NCBI GenBank assembly: GCA_963758365.1
Contig: CAVWVB010000001.1
Span: 2,914,001 to 2,978,000, forward strand
DNA: 64,000 bases
From: Dokdonella_A sp963758365
GTDB taxonomy: Bacteria; Pseudomonadota; Gammaproteobacteria; Xanthomonadales; Rhodanobacteraceae
Direction: 5' to 3'
The translations under genes and the position numbers were made by a program. The notes under the pieces were generated by a model, which was not told where the DNA came from, did no database searches, and worked only from the letters and a program-made list of their open reading frames with translations. The first letter of the stretch is position 1. The number at the start of each line of letters is the position of its first letter. Positions 44,214 through 53,933 of the stretch are shown here, in pieces.

Positions 44214-44243
44214 AAGGCCGGACTTCGTCCGGCCTTTTTTTTT
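44214..44243 (+). terminator. Strong intrinsic terminator after the phasin gene
   Basis: AAGGCCGGAC pairs with GTCCGGCCTT around a TTC loop, followed by an uninterrupted T-run (44235-44243). It separates the phasin gene from the ATP synthase operon. Confidence 0.9.
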
Positions 44244-44619
44244 GCTCTCCCGCCCGCCGGCGGGTTGATGGTGATGGCTGCGCGCCTGCGACACTATGTC
44301 GCGCGCGCGGCATGCACGCGCTTCGGGAGGCGGGCGCTGCGCATTCGTGATGCCGGCGCGCGGATTGCGGCTGCAAAACGGGCTCTGATACAATTCCGCT
44401 GCTGTGCACGCGGGCGCACGAGACGATGGCGTTCCGCAGTGCAGTGACCTCCAGGGTTTTCCACGATGCGCCTGCAGGACATGGCGGGCGACAGTCCAGA
44501 TCGCGTCCAGGCGCATGACGGCATCGCCGATCGGCGCCATCCGCCAGGATGGCTGGCGGATCCGGCGGAACCCGCGTAGAGGCAGGATTCGGGCACGCAG
44601 CAAGGTCGGGATACTCTCC
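44244..44619 (+). other. Promoter and leader region of the ATP synthase operon
   Basis: No gene is supported in this 376-base stretch. It contains the probable operon promoter (44365-44394) and then about 220 bases of leader before atpI. The leader holds a perfect 8-bp stem, ATCCGCCA/TGGCGGAT, at 44539-44561 with a 7-base loop. Confidence 0.6.
44365..44394 (+). promoter_or_regulatory. Sigma70-type promoter of the atp operon
   Basis: TTGCGG (44365-44370) and TACAAT (44389-44394), 18 bases apart, are the best promoter match between the phasin terminator and atpI. Confidence 0.6.
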
Positions 44620-45027
44620 ATGCTGCCGATGCGGCGTACAGGACATCGAAGTGAAGTGCGGTTGCGCGGCAGGTCGCCGGTCTGGGCGCTGCTGGGTGCG
44701 CAAGTGGCGACGGCAGGGGTCGCGGCGCTGCTCGCGTGGATCGTTCGCGGCCCGCCGGACGCGAAAGCGGCCATGTTCGGCGGTGTCGTCGCGGTCGCTC
44801 CGACCGCGTGGTTCGCGGCCAGAACGCAGGCGCGCGCCGGGCGCTCCGGACCCGCCGACATGCTCGGCGCGACGTATCGCGCCGAAGTGGGCAAGTTGCT
44901 GCTGACCGCCGCGTTGTTCTGGCTCGGAGTTGTGTTGTTCGGCGACCATTTCGCGCCGCTGCTGTTGACCTGCATCGCCTGCCTGTCGATGAACTGGTTG
45001 ATGCTGGCGATCACGAGGTTCACCTAG
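44620..45027 (+). CDS. atpI: ATP synthase subunit I (AtpI-like)
   Basis: A 135-residue membrane protein with four hydrophobic segments (about 20-38, 45-62, 85-105, 110-130). It is the first gene of the ATP synthase operon, the usual place of AtpI, an assembly helper for the c-ring. Sequence is weakly conserved in this family; the call relies on size, topology and position. Start ATG 44620 or 44629; neither has a strong ribosome-binding site. A polar, Arg-rich N-terminus precedes the first helix. Confidence 0.75.
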   Translation: MLPMRRTGHRSEVRLRGRSPVWALLGAQVATAGVAALLAWIVRGPPDAKAAMFGGVVAVAPTAWFAARTQARAGRSGPADMLGATYRAEVGKLLLTAALFWLGVVLFGDHFAPLLLTCIACLSMNWLMLAITRFT

Positions 45028-45132
45028 CAGAGCGCCGCCGACGCTTCGCCGTGAACCGCCAGACCCTGAATCCCGGCTTTCCCGCGACGCCCGATTGCCC
45101 ATGTTCAAACGCGAAAACGGAATCTCCGTCAC

Positions 45133-45993
45133 ATGACATCCGAAAGCGGTCACGACAGCAGCAGCTACATCCTGCATCACCTGACCTACCTCAAGCTCGA
45201 TCTCAAATCCATGACGATCAATCCGGAGGCGACCGGCTTCTGGGTGCTCAATCTGGATTCGGTCGTGTTCTCGGTGCTGCTCGGTCTGGTCTTCATCCTG
45301 ATGTTCCGTCTCGCCACGCGCAGGATCAGCAGCGGCGTCCCCGGCCGCTGGCAGAACTTCATGGAGATGTCCCTGCTGTTCGTGCGCGACCAGGTCAACG
45401 ACGCGTTTCACCATGACTCGAAGTTCGTCGCGCCGATGGCGCTCGCGGTCGGCTTCTGGGTGTTCCTGATGAATTTCATGGACATGCTGCCGGTCGACCT
45501 GCTGCCGATGGCCGCGCAGAGCGCCGGCGTCGAACATCTGCGGGTGGTGCCCTCGACCGACCCCAACATCGCGCTCGGCATGTCGCTGACCGTGTTCCTG
45601 ATCGCATTCGGCTACGGCTTCGTGGCCAAGGGCTTCAGGGGTGTCGGCGCGGAATTCCTGTTCCATCCGTTCTCCGCGAACAACATCGTCGCGAAGATCG
45701 TGCTGATGCCGCTCAATTTCCTGCTCAAGTGCGTGGAAGAGCTCGCCAAACCGCTGAGCCTGGGCCTGCGACTGTTCGGCAACATGTACGCGGGCGAGGT
45801 GATCTTCATCCTGCTCGCGTGCTTCACGCTCAACTACTCGCTCGGCAGCGTCGGCAGCAATCTCGGCTTCGTGAGCCAGATTCTGCTGTCCACGGGGTGG
45901 ACGATCTTTCACATCCTGATCATCTCGCTGCAGGCTTTCATCTTCATGGTCCTGACCGTCGTCTACATGGCGATGGCGGCCGATCACCACTGA
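45133..45993 (+). CDS. atpB: ATP synthase F0 subunit a
   Basis: A 286-residue inner-membrane subunit forming the proton half-channels. The essential arginine lies in LSLGLRLFGNMYAGEVIF (about residues 213-230), next to the c-ring interface. Several transmembrane helices and the C-terminal FIFMVLTVVYMAMAADHH are typical. The ATG at 45133 follows a weak ribosome-binding site. A 105-base gap separates it from atpI. Confidence 0.97.
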   Translation: MTSESGHDSSSYILHHLTYLKLDLKSMTINPEATGFWVLNLDSVVFSVLLGLVFILMFRLATRRISSGVPGRWQNFMEMSLLFVRDQVNDAFHHDSKFVAPMALAVGFWVFLMNFMDMLPVDLLPMAAQSAGVEHLRVVPSTDPNIALGMSLTVFLIAFGYGFVAKGFRGVGAEFLFHPFSANNIVAKIVLMPLNFLLKCVEELAKPLSLGLRLFGNMYAGEVIFILLACFTLNYSLGSVGSNLGFVSQILLSTGWTIFHILIISLQAFIFMVLTVVYMAMAADHH

Positions 45994-46062
45994 CCGCTCG
46001 TTACGGTCGCACGTTTTCACCAATTCAAGCTTCATCAACTCAAGGCAACGCGGAGAAACATC

Positions 46063-46359
46063 ATGGATATCGGTGCAATGGCAACTGTCGAAGGCCTTAC
46101 GGCGCTCGCCGCCGGCCTCATGCTCGGCCTCGGCGGCATTGGTGCCGCCATCGGCATGGGCCTGATGGGCGGCAAGTTCCTCGAAAGTTCGGCCCGCCAG
46201 CCGGAGCTGGTTCCGATGCTGCAGGGCAAGATGTTCCTTCTGGTCGGTCTGATCGACGCGATTCCGATCATCGGCGTGGGTATCGCGATGTACCTGATCT
46301 TCGTCGATCCGTTCGCGGCCAACGCGATCAAGCACGCCGCCGCCAGCGCCGCGCATTGA
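46063..46359 (+). CDS. atpE: ATP synthase F0 subunit c
   Basis: A 98-residue hairpin of two transmembrane helices, forming the rotor ring. The first helix has the glycine-rich GLMLGLGGIGAAIGMGLMGG, and the proton carrier is Asp65 in LVGLIDAIPII, an aspartate as in E. coli. No sodium-binding residues (Gln/Glu-Ser pattern) are visible, so proton coupling is expected. The polar loop carries ARQPE. CGGAGAAACATC precedes the ATG. Confidence 0.97.
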   Translation: MDIGAMATVEGLTALAAGLMLGLGGIGAAIGMGLMGGKFLESSARQPELVPMLQGKMFLLVGLIDAIPIIGVGIAMYLIFVDPFAANAIKHAAASAAH

Positions 46360-46393
46360 GCCGGACCGAACCGCCTGCAGTGAGGGCTGACCC

Positions 46394-46864
46394 GTGAGCA
46401 TCAACGCAACGCTCATCGCCCAGATGATTACCTTCGGGATACTCATCTGGTTCACGATGAAATTCATCTGGCCGCCGCTGACCAAGGCGATAGACGATCG
46501 TGCGCAACGCATTTCCGAGGGCCTGTCGGCCGCGGAGAAGGCACGCAAGGACCTGGCCGATGCCGACGCGCGCGTCGCCGAGGAGATCAGGAAGGCCCGC
46601 GGCGAAGCCCTGGTGATCGTCGACAAGGCCCATCAGCAGGCGGTCCAGATCATCGAAAAGGCCAAGCAGGACGCGCTCGCCGAGGCGGGTCGCCAGAAGG
46701 CGACCGCCGCCGCAGAAATCGACAACATGGCCCACCGCGCGCGCGAGACCCTGCGCACCCAGGTCGGCGCGCTTGCGGTCGCCGGCGCGGAGAAGATCCT
46801 GCGCCAGCACATCGATGCCGATGCGCACAAGGCGCTGATCGACGAACTGGTTGCCGAGCTCTGA
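46394..46864 (+). CDS. atpF: ATP synthase F0 subunit b
   Basis: A 156-residue peripheral-stalk subunit. One N-terminal transmembrane helix (about 5-27, TLIAQMITFGILIWFTMKFIW) leads into a long coiled-coil helix rich in Ala, Glu, Lys and Arg (about 30-150). Length equals that of E. coli subunit b. It starts with GTG at 46394 behind GAGGG. The atpH ATG follows the stop by one base, so the two are tightly linked. Confidence 0.96.
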   Translation: MSINATLIAQMITFGILIWFTMKFIWPPLTKAIDDRAQRISEGLSAAEKARKDLADADARVAEEIRKARGEALVIVDKAHQQAVQIIEKAKQDALAEAGRQKATAAAEIDNMAHRARETLRTQVGALAVAGAEKILRQHIDADAHKALIDELVAEL

Positions 46865-46865
46865 C

Positions 46866-47399
46866 ATGATCCAGCCGATCACTCTCGCCCGACCCTACGC
46901 GCGTGCCGCATTCGAGATGGCTTCGACGCCCGAGGCCCGCCGCGAATGGGCGGACAAGCTCGCGTTCGCGGCCGCGCTCGCGGCCGACCAGCGCGTGTCG
47001 TCGCTGTTCGGCGACCCACGGGTGGCGGAGAGCGACCTGGCCGAACTCGTGCTGCCGCGGGCCGAACCCGCCGATTCGATGTTTACGGGATTCGTGCGCC
47101 TGCTGGCCGAAAACCATCGACTGCGGGTGCTCCCCGAGATCCACGCATTGTTCGAACAGCTCAAGGACGAAGCCGAGCGCGTGCTCAAGGTCACGGTGCG
47201 ATCGCCCACGCCATTGGATGCGGCGGAGCTGGAACGCGTGAAGGCCGCACTCAAGCGCCGTTTCGACCGCGACATCGAGGTCGAACATGAAATCGACTTC
47301 AGCCTGCTCGGCGGCGCGGTCATCGATGCGGGCGATGTCGTGATCGACGGATCGCTGCGCGGGAAGCTCGCGCGGCTGGACCAGACGCTGACCCACTGA
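46866..47399 (+). CDS. atpH: ATP synthase F1 subunit delta
   Basis: A 177-residue subunit that links the b-stalk to the top of F1. The N-terminal six-helix domain starts with TLARPYARAAFEMA. The C-terminal part contains VKVTVRSPTPLDAAELERV and ends with IDAGDVVIDGSLRGKLARL, a classic delta/OSCP signature. The start at 46866 is two bases beyond the atpF stop codon and fits homologues. A 175-base gap then precedes atpA. Confidence 0.96.
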   Translation: MIQPITLARPYARAAFEMASTPEARREWADKLAFAAALAADQRVSSLFGDPRVAESDLAELVLPRAEPADSMFTGFVRLLAENHRLRVLPEIHALFEQLKDEAERVLKVTVRSPTPLDAAELERVKAALKRRFDRDIEVEHEIDFSLLGGAVIDAGDVVIDGSLRGKLARLDQTLTH

Positions 47400-47574
47400 C
47401 GCGACCAGTCGCCGGAATCGATACGCGGGTGGACGTGCCCGCACGTGTAAACCAAATGCGATCATGCTCGATCGCAAAAAAAAGCCGGGTCGCGGGCATC
47501 CAGGTCCGCGCCCGTCAATCAGGAACTATCTTGCATGCGCTGCGATTGCAGCGCGTGACCCGAGGATCCAAAGC
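47400..47574 (+). other. Long spacer between atpH and atpA with a hairpin
   Basis: GCGATC-ATGCTC-GATCGC (47458-47475) forms a 6-bp stem with a 6-base loop and is followed by eight A residues. No gene fits. The gap is long for an otherwise compact operon and could carry an RNA processing or stability element. Confidence 0.45.
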
Positions 47575-49122
<1,548 letters not shown>

Positions 49123-49136
49123 GACGGCCGGATCAC

Positions 49137-49215
49137 GAAACAGGAAACACGGAACAGGGAATCGCAAGCGCGAGAATATTCACGTTTTCGCATTCCCGAT
49201 TTCCGCGAAGCGGAG
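49137..49215 (+). repeat. Intercistronic repeat element, copy 1 (atpA-atpG)
   Basis: Contains, in order, GAAACAGGAA (49137-49146), TCCCGATTTCCG (49194-49205) and CGCGAAGCG with a following GAG (49204-49215). The same three words recur in the same order between atpD and atpC. The left and right parts are also imperfect complements (CGGAACAGGGAATCG against CATTCCCGATTTCCG), so the RNA can fold back. Confidence 0.6.
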
Positions 49216-49222
49216 CAAGCAG

Positions 49223-50086
49223 ATGGCCGGCGGCAGAGAAATCAAAACCAAGATCAAGAGCGTGCAAAACACCCGCAAGGTGACGCGCGCGCTGGAAATG
49301 GTCTCGGCATCGAAGATCCGCCGCGCGCAGGACCTGATGAAGGCTTCGCGTCCGTACGCGCGCCTGATGCGCCAGGTCATCGGCCACGTCGCGCATGCGA
49401 ACGCCGAGTACAAGCACCCGTTCATGATCGAGCGTGCCGAGGTCAGACGGGTCGGCTATGTGATCGTATCCACCGATCGCGGCCTGTGCGGCGGCCTCAA
49501 TGCGAATCTGTTCCGCCGCGTGCTCGGCGAGATCCGCGCGTGGCAGGACAAGGGTGTCGAGGTCGATATGGTCTGCATAGGCCAGAAGGGGACGCAGTTC
49601 TTCCGCCGGCTCAAGGTCAATCTGGTCGGCAGCGTGACTCATCTCGGCGAGAAACCGCAGATCGCGCAGCTGATCGGCGTGATCAAGGTCATGCTCGACG
49701 AATACACTTCCGGTCGTGTCGACCGCCTGAGCCTGGCCTATAACGACTTCGTCAACACGATGACGCAGAAAGCGACCATCGATGCGCTGCTGCCGCTGCC
49801 GGCGTCCGAGGAACTGGTCGCCGCGCATGCGTGGGACTACCTGTACGAACCGGACGCCGAGGCAGTACTCGAGCACGTCCTGACCCGATATATCGAGTCG
49901 CTCGTCTATCAGTCCACTCTCGAGAATCTTGCCAGCGAACATGCCGCACGCATGGTCGCGATGAAGAGCGCCTCGGACAATGCGACGAAGGCGATCGGCG
50001 AGCTCACCCTGATCTACAACAAGGCGCGCCAGGCCGCGATCACCCAGGAAATTTCCGAGATCGTCGGAGGTGCGGCCGCGGTATAG
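49223..50086 (+). CDS. atpG: ATP synthase F1 subunit gamma
   Basis: A 287-residue central rotor shaft. The N-terminal helix REIKTKIKSVQNTRKVTRAL and the C-terminal helix MKSASDNATKAIGELTLIYNKARQAAITQE pair as the coiled-coil axle. STDRGLCGGLNANLF near residue 78 is the family signature. GGAGCAAGCAG precedes the ATG; part of that site belongs to the repeat element upstream. Length matches E. coli (287). Confidence 0.97.
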   Translation: MAGGREIKTKIKSVQNTRKVTRALEMVSASKIRRAQDLMKASRPYARLMRQVIGHVAHANAEYKHPFMIERAEVRRVGYVIVSTDRGLCGGLNANLFRRVLGEIRAWQDKGVEVDMVCIGQKGTQFFRRLKVNLVGSVTHLGEKPQIAQLIGVIKVMLDEYTSGRVDRLSLAYNDFVNTMTQKATIDALLPLPASEELVAAHAWDYLYEPDAEAVLEHVLTRYIESLVYQSTLENLASEHAARMVAMKSASDNATKAIGELTLIYNKARQAAITQEISEIVGGAAAV

Positions 50087-50088
50087 CA

Positions 50089-50106
50089 GCGATCGTCCGT
50101 GATCGC
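50089..50106 (+). repeat. Hairpin after atpG
   Basis: GCGATC-GTCCGT-GATCGC, a 6-bp stem with a 6-base loop, has the same stem as the hairpin in the atpH-atpA spacer. It lies 3 bases after the atpG stop. GCGATC is common in this GC-rich sequence, so chance cannot be excluded. Confidence 0.4.
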
Positions 50107-50212
50107 AGAGCAGGATCAAGAAGCGGTCATCCCCGACCGCACACCTCGACCGAAGCACGGCTTCGGGTGAGTAGAAGGCTTGTTTGACAAGGTATTGGTG
50201 GAGAGTATTCCC

Positions 50213-51646
50213 ATGAACCAAGGTAAAGTCGTACAGATCATCGGCGCGGTCGTCGACGTCGAATTCCCGCGCGAGTCGGTGCCCAAGGTGTACGACGCAC
50301 TGAAGATCGACGGCATGGCGATCACGCTCGAGGTGCAGCAGCAGCTCGGCGATGGCGTCGTGCGCACGATCGCGCTCGGAACGACGGACGGCCTCAAGCG
50401 CGGCCTCCTCGCGAACAATACCGGCGAAGGCATCAAGGTTCCGGTCGGCAAGGGGACGCTCGGCCGCATCATGGATGTGCTCGGCAATCCGATCGACGAG
50501 GCCGGTCCGATCGACGCCACGGAGCATTGGGTCATCCATCGACCCGCGCCCGCGTACGACGACCAGGCGGCCGCGAACGATCTGCTGGAAACCGGGATCA
50601 AGGTCATCGACCTTGTCTGCCCGTTCGCGAGGGGCGGCAAGGTCGGCCTGTTCGGCGGCGCGGGCGTCGGCAAGACCGTCAACATGCTCGAGCTGATCAA
50701 CAACATCGCGACCCAGCACGCCGGCCTTTCGGTGTTCGCCGGCGTCGGTGAACGTACCCGCGAGGGCAACGACTTCTATCACGAGATGATCGAGGCCGGC
50801 GTCGTCAAGCTCGACAATGTCAGCGATTCGAAGGTCGCGATGGTCTACGGCCAGATGAACGAGCCGCCGGGCAACCGCCTGCGCGTCGCGCTGACCGGCC
50901 TGACCATGGCCGAGTATTTCCGCGACGACATCGACCCGGCCACCGGCAAGGGGCGCGACATCCTGTTCTTCGTCGACAACATCTACCGCTACACGCTGGC
51001 CGGAACCGAGGTCTCCGCGCTGCTCGGGCGCATGCCTTCCGCGGTGGGCTACCAGCCCACGCTTGCCGATGAAATGGGCAAGCTGCAGGAGCGCATCACC
51101 TCGACCAAGACCGGTTCGATCACCTCGATCCAGGCCGTCTACGTGCCGGCCGACGACTACACCGATCCGTCGCCCGCGACCACGTTCGCGCATCTGGATT
51201 CGACGGTTGCGCTGTCGCGCGAAATCGCCAGCATCGGCATCTATCCGGCCGTCGATCCGCTGGCCTCGACGAGCCGCCAGCTCGACCCGAACGTGATCGG
51301 CAGCGAGCACTACGACACCGCACGGCGTGTGCAGGGAATCCTGCAGCGCTACAAGGAACTCAAGGACATCATCGCGATCCTCGGCATGGACGAGCTGTCG
51401 GAGGAAGACAAGGCAACGGTCTCGCGCGCGCGCAAGATCGAAAAGTTCTTCTCGCAGCCGTTCACGGTTGCACAGGTGTTCACCGGCGCGCCAGGCAAGT
51501 ACGTGACGCTCAAGGAAACCATCCGCGGCTTCAAGATGATCTGCGACGGCGAATGCGACCACCTGCCCGAACCGGCGTTCTACATGGTCGGTGGTATCGA
51601 CGAGGCCTTCGAGAAAGCCAAGGCGATGGAAAAGAAGGCAGCCTGA
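50213..51646 (+). CDS. atpD: ATP synthase F1 subunit beta
   Basis: A 477-residue catalytic subunit. Walker A GGAGVGKTV lies near residue 150, GERTREGNDFY contains the catalytic glutamate, and DNIYRYTLAG and the signature PAVDPLASTSRQL follow. The ATG at 50213 gives the usual MNQGKVVQIIGAVVDVEF opening; an upstream GTG-type start would add 11 residues. GGTGGAGAG precedes it. All catalytic residues are present. Confidence 0.98.
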   Translation: MNQGKVVQIIGAVVDVEFPRESVPKVYDALKIDGMAITLEVQQQLGDGVVRTIALGTTDGLKRGLLANNTGEGIKVPVGKGTLGRIMDVLGNPIDEAGPIDATEHWVIHRPAPAYDDQAAANDLLETGIKVIDLVCPFARGGKVGLFGGAGVGKTVNMLELINNIATQHAGLSVFAGVGERTREGNDFYHEMIEAGVVKLDNVSDSKVAMVYGQMNEPPGNRLRVALTGLTMAEYFRDDIDPATGKGRDILFFVDNIYRYTLAGTEVSALLGRMPSAVGYQPTLADEMGKLQERITSTKTGSITSIQAVYVPADDYTDPSPATTFAHLDSTVALSREIASIGIYPAVDPLASTSRQLDPNVIGSEHYDTARRVQGILQRYKELKDIIAILGMDELSEEDKATVSRARKIEKFFSQPFTVAQVFTGAPGKYVTLKETIRGFKMICDGECDHLPEPAFYMVGGIDEAFEKAKAMEKKAA

Positions 51647-51657
51647 TCGAGAGCCGG

Positions 51658-51753
51658 GAAACAGGAACGGAAAGGGCATCCCGCGCTTCCGGTTCTGCCT
51701 CTCACCAATACCTGCTCCCGATTTCCGATCCCGTCCAACGCGCGAAGCGAGAG
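51658..51753 (+). repeat. Intercistronic repeat element, copy 2 (atpD-atpC)
   Basis: Shares GAAACAGGAA (51658-51667), TCCCGATTTCCG (51716-51727) and CGCGAAGCG plus GAG (51741-51753) with copy 1, in the same order and spacing class. Both copies end just at the ribosome-binding site of the next gene. The middle parts differ. Confidence 0.6.
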
Positions 51754-51759
51754 AGAACA

Positions 51760-52182
51760 ATGGCCACAATCCGATGCGACATCGTCAGCGCCGAGGAGGA
51801 GATCTTCCACGGCAACGCGCAGATGGTCATCGCGACCGGGGAGATGGGCGAACTCGGTATTGCGCCGCGTCATGCCCCGCTGATCACCCGGCTCAAGCCC
51901 GGACAGGTGCGGGTGCAGCTGGAGAACGGGGAAGAACAGTTCTTCTACGTCTCGGGCGGCATCCTCGAAGTGCAGCCGCAGGTCGTGACCGTGCTTGCAG
52001 ACACCGCAATCCGCGCCAAGGACCTCGACGAGGCGGCCGCGCGCAGCGCCAAGGAGGAAGCCGAGCGTGCGCTCGCGAACCGTTCCGACGCGCTCGAAGT
52101 CGCGCAGGCACAGGCCCAGCTGGCCCAGGCCATGGCGCAATTGCAGGCGCTCGAAAGACTGCGCCGCTCGCTCAAGCGCTGA
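51760..52182 (+). CDS. atpC: ATP synthase F1 subunit epsilon
   Basis: A 140-residue rotor subunit and intrinsic inhibitor. The N-terminal beta-sandwich (about 1-85, IVSAEEEIFHGNAQMVI, MGELGIAPRHAPLITRL) is followed by a two-helix C-terminal domain rich in Ala, Gln and Arg (about 90-140). Start ATG 51760 behind AGAGAGAAC. It is the last gene of the operon; a GC-rich stem-loop follows 30 bases later. Confidence 0.96.
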   Translation: MATIRCDIVSAEEEIFHGNAQMVIATGEMGELGIAPRHAPLITRLKPGQVRVQLENGEEQFFYVSGGILEVQPQVVTVLADTAIRAKDLDEAAARSAKEEAERALANRSDALEVAQAQAQLAQAMAQLQALERLRRSLKR

Positions 52183-52211
52183 GGCCGAACGCCCCTTACG
52201 ATGCAGATATG

Positions 52212-52241
52212 ACGCCGGCGCAAGCCGGCGTTCTCGTCTTC
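52212..52241 (+). terminator. Probable terminator of the atp operon
   Basis: ACGCCGGC and GCCGGCGT form an 8-bp stem closed by a GCAA tetraloop, then a T-rich tail with interruptions (TCTCGTCTT). The stem is strong, but the tail is not a clean T-run. Confidence 0.6.
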
Positions 52242-52546
52242 GATTCCGGTTCCCGGACGCCGCAGTCGGACGTGGACTCGCGCGCGGCGCGCGGCGACGA
52301 ACGCGTGCGACCGGCGGAGAGACGGTACGACAACGCCGGGCAACCCGTCTAGAATGTGACCGAAGTCTCAAAGGCGGGGGAAGGGCCGCCACCGCCAGCC
52401 TCGCTGGCGCCCGAAGTGCATGCATCACGCGCGAACACGGCAGCGCAAGCCGCCGCGTTTGCAGGGCAGGTGTCGCGGCGGTGCCGCGATGTTGCGAGTC
52501 GGCAGTCGTCCAGAACCTGACCGGTATCCTGTTGAGAGGGCTATTC
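52242..52546 (+). other. Leader region of glmU
   Basis: No gene is supported. A perfect 7-bp stem with a 3-base loop, CGCCAGC-CTC-GCTGGCG, occurs at 52393-52409. The glmU promoter should lie here; CTAGAAT (52350-52356) is the best AT-rich candidate for a -10, without a convincing -35. Confidence 0.4.
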
Positions 52547-53920
52547 GTGAGCGGAACACCATTGCATGTGGTCATCCTCGCCGCCGGCGAGGGCAAGCGG
52601 ATGAAATCCGCGAAACCCAAGGTGCTGATGCCGCTGGCGGGGCGGCCGATGCTCGCGCATGTACTGGATGCCGCGCGCGGCCTGCAGCCTGCGCGAATCC
52701 ATGTCGTCTATGGCCATCACGGCGATCAGGTCAAGACCGCGCTGACCGACCTCGGCGATCTTGCCTGGGTCCACCAGGCCGAGCAGCGCGGCACCGGCCA
52801 TGCGCTCAAGCTCGCGATGCCCGACGTGCCCGAGGACGCACGCCTTCTGGTCCTCTACGGCGACGTGCCGCTGATTCGCGAGGATACCCTGCGCAAGCTG
52901 CTGGCGCAGGAAACCACGCTCGCGGCACTCGTCACCCAGCTCGACAATCCGTATGGCTACGGTCGCGTCGTGCGCGACGGCATAGGCCGTGTGCGCGCGA
53001 TCGTCGAGGAAAAGGACTGCACGCCCGAACAGCGCGCGATCTCCTGGGTCAACAGCGGCATCCTTGCCGCCGATGCGCGGCGCATGCGGGTCTGGATCAA
53101 CAACCTGACCGATGCCAATGCGCAGCGCGAGTACTACCTGACCGACGTCTTCGCGCAGGCAAACGACGAGGGCGAGCCGGCCGAGGCGAGCCTGTGCATG
53201 AATCCGCAGGAGGTATTCGGTGCCAACGACCCGTGGCAACTCGCCGGTCTCGAACGCCTGTACCAGCGCTCGCGCGCGACCCATCTCGCGGCCGCCGGCG
53301 TGCGCTTCGCCGATCCGGTGCGTTTCGACGCACGGGGCGAGGTCAGCGTCGGACGCGACGTCGAAATCGACGTCGACGTGATCCTCGAGGGTCTGGTCGA
53401 ACTCGGCGACGACGTCCGGATCGGTCCGTTCTGCCGGATCCGCAATTCCACCCTTGCCGCGGGCACGGTCGTGCATTCGCACTCGAGTCTGGATGGCGTG
53501 GTCACGCGCGGACCCTGCGAAATCGGTCCATTCGCGCGCCTGCGCCCCGGCACCGAACTCGCCGCGCATGCGCGCATCGGCAACTTCGTCGAAACCAAGA
53601 AGGCCCACATCGGCAAGCACTCCAAGGCCAATCATCTGAGCTACATCGGCGATGCGGAGATCGGCGCCCACGTCAACATCGGCGCCGGCACGATCACCTG
53701 CAACTACGACGGCGCCAGCAAGCACGTGACGACGATCGAGGATGGCGTGTTCGTCGGCTCCAATACCGCACTGATCGCTCCGGTCCGCGTCGGCAAGGAC
53801 GCGACGATCGCGGCCGGGTCGACGATCGGCAAGAATGCGCCGCCCGGCGAACTCAGCATCGCGCGCGCGAAGCAGACCACGATCCCGGGTTGGCAGCGGC
53901 CGCGGAGGAAAACAACCTGA
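52547..53920 (+). CDS. glmU: Bifunctional GlmU: glucosamine-1-phosphate acetyltransferase / UDP-GlcNAc pyrophosphorylase
   Basis: A 457-residue cytosolic enzyme making UDP-GlcNAc for peptidoglycan, LPS and the polysaccharide locus further right. The N-terminal uridyltransferase domain has VILAAGEGKRMKS (the LAAGxGTRM loop with Lys for Thr), VLYGDVPL and the metal-binding WVNSGI and NDPWQLAGLER segments. The C-terminal left-handed beta-helix has hexapeptide repeats and the acetyl site NIGAGTITCNYDG. The start is a GTG at 52547 behind GAGAGGG, giving the family length of 456-457. Confidence 0.97.
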   Translation: MSGTPLHVVILAAGEGKRMKSAKPKVLMPLAGRPMLAHVLDAARGLQPARIHVVYGHHGDQVKTALTDLGDLAWVHQAEQRGTGHALKLAMPDVPEDARLLVLYGDVPLIREDTLRKLLAQETTLAALVTQLDNPYGYGRVVRDGIGRVRAIVEEKDCTPEQRAISWVNSGILAADARRMRVWINNLTDANAQREYYLTDVFAQANDEGEPAEASLCMNPQEVFGANDPWQLAGLERLYQRSRATHLAAAGVRFADPVRFDARGEVSVGRDVEIDVDVILEGLVELGDDVRIGPFCRIRNSTLAAGTVVHSHSSLDGVVTRGPCEIGPFARLRPGTELAAHARIGNFVETKKAHIGKHSKANHLSYIGDAEIGAHVNIGAGTITCNYDGASKHVTTIEDGVFVGSNTALIAPVRVGKDATIAAGSTIGKNAPPGELSIARAKQTTIPGWQRPRRKTT

Positions 53921-53933
53921 GCAGCCTCATGTC

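Noticed and set aside
44014..46626. Minus-strand open frame of 870 codons across phasin, atpI, atpB and atpE
   Set aside because: It covers recognised genes and a terminator on the other strand and has no motif; an antisense shadow.
47470..47483. Terminator between atpH and atpA
   Set aside because: The stem is followed by A residues on the coding strand, not T, so it does not match an intrinsic terminator for the operon.
47464..47574. N-terminal extension of atpA by 37 codons
   Set aside because: The extension is Lys/Arg-rich, not homologous to alpha subunits, and the ATG at 47575 has the better ribosome-binding site.
49133..51769. Minus-strand open frame of 878 codons opposite atpG and atpD
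   Set aside because: Antisense to highly conserved genes; its Arg/Asp/His-rich translation shows no domain.
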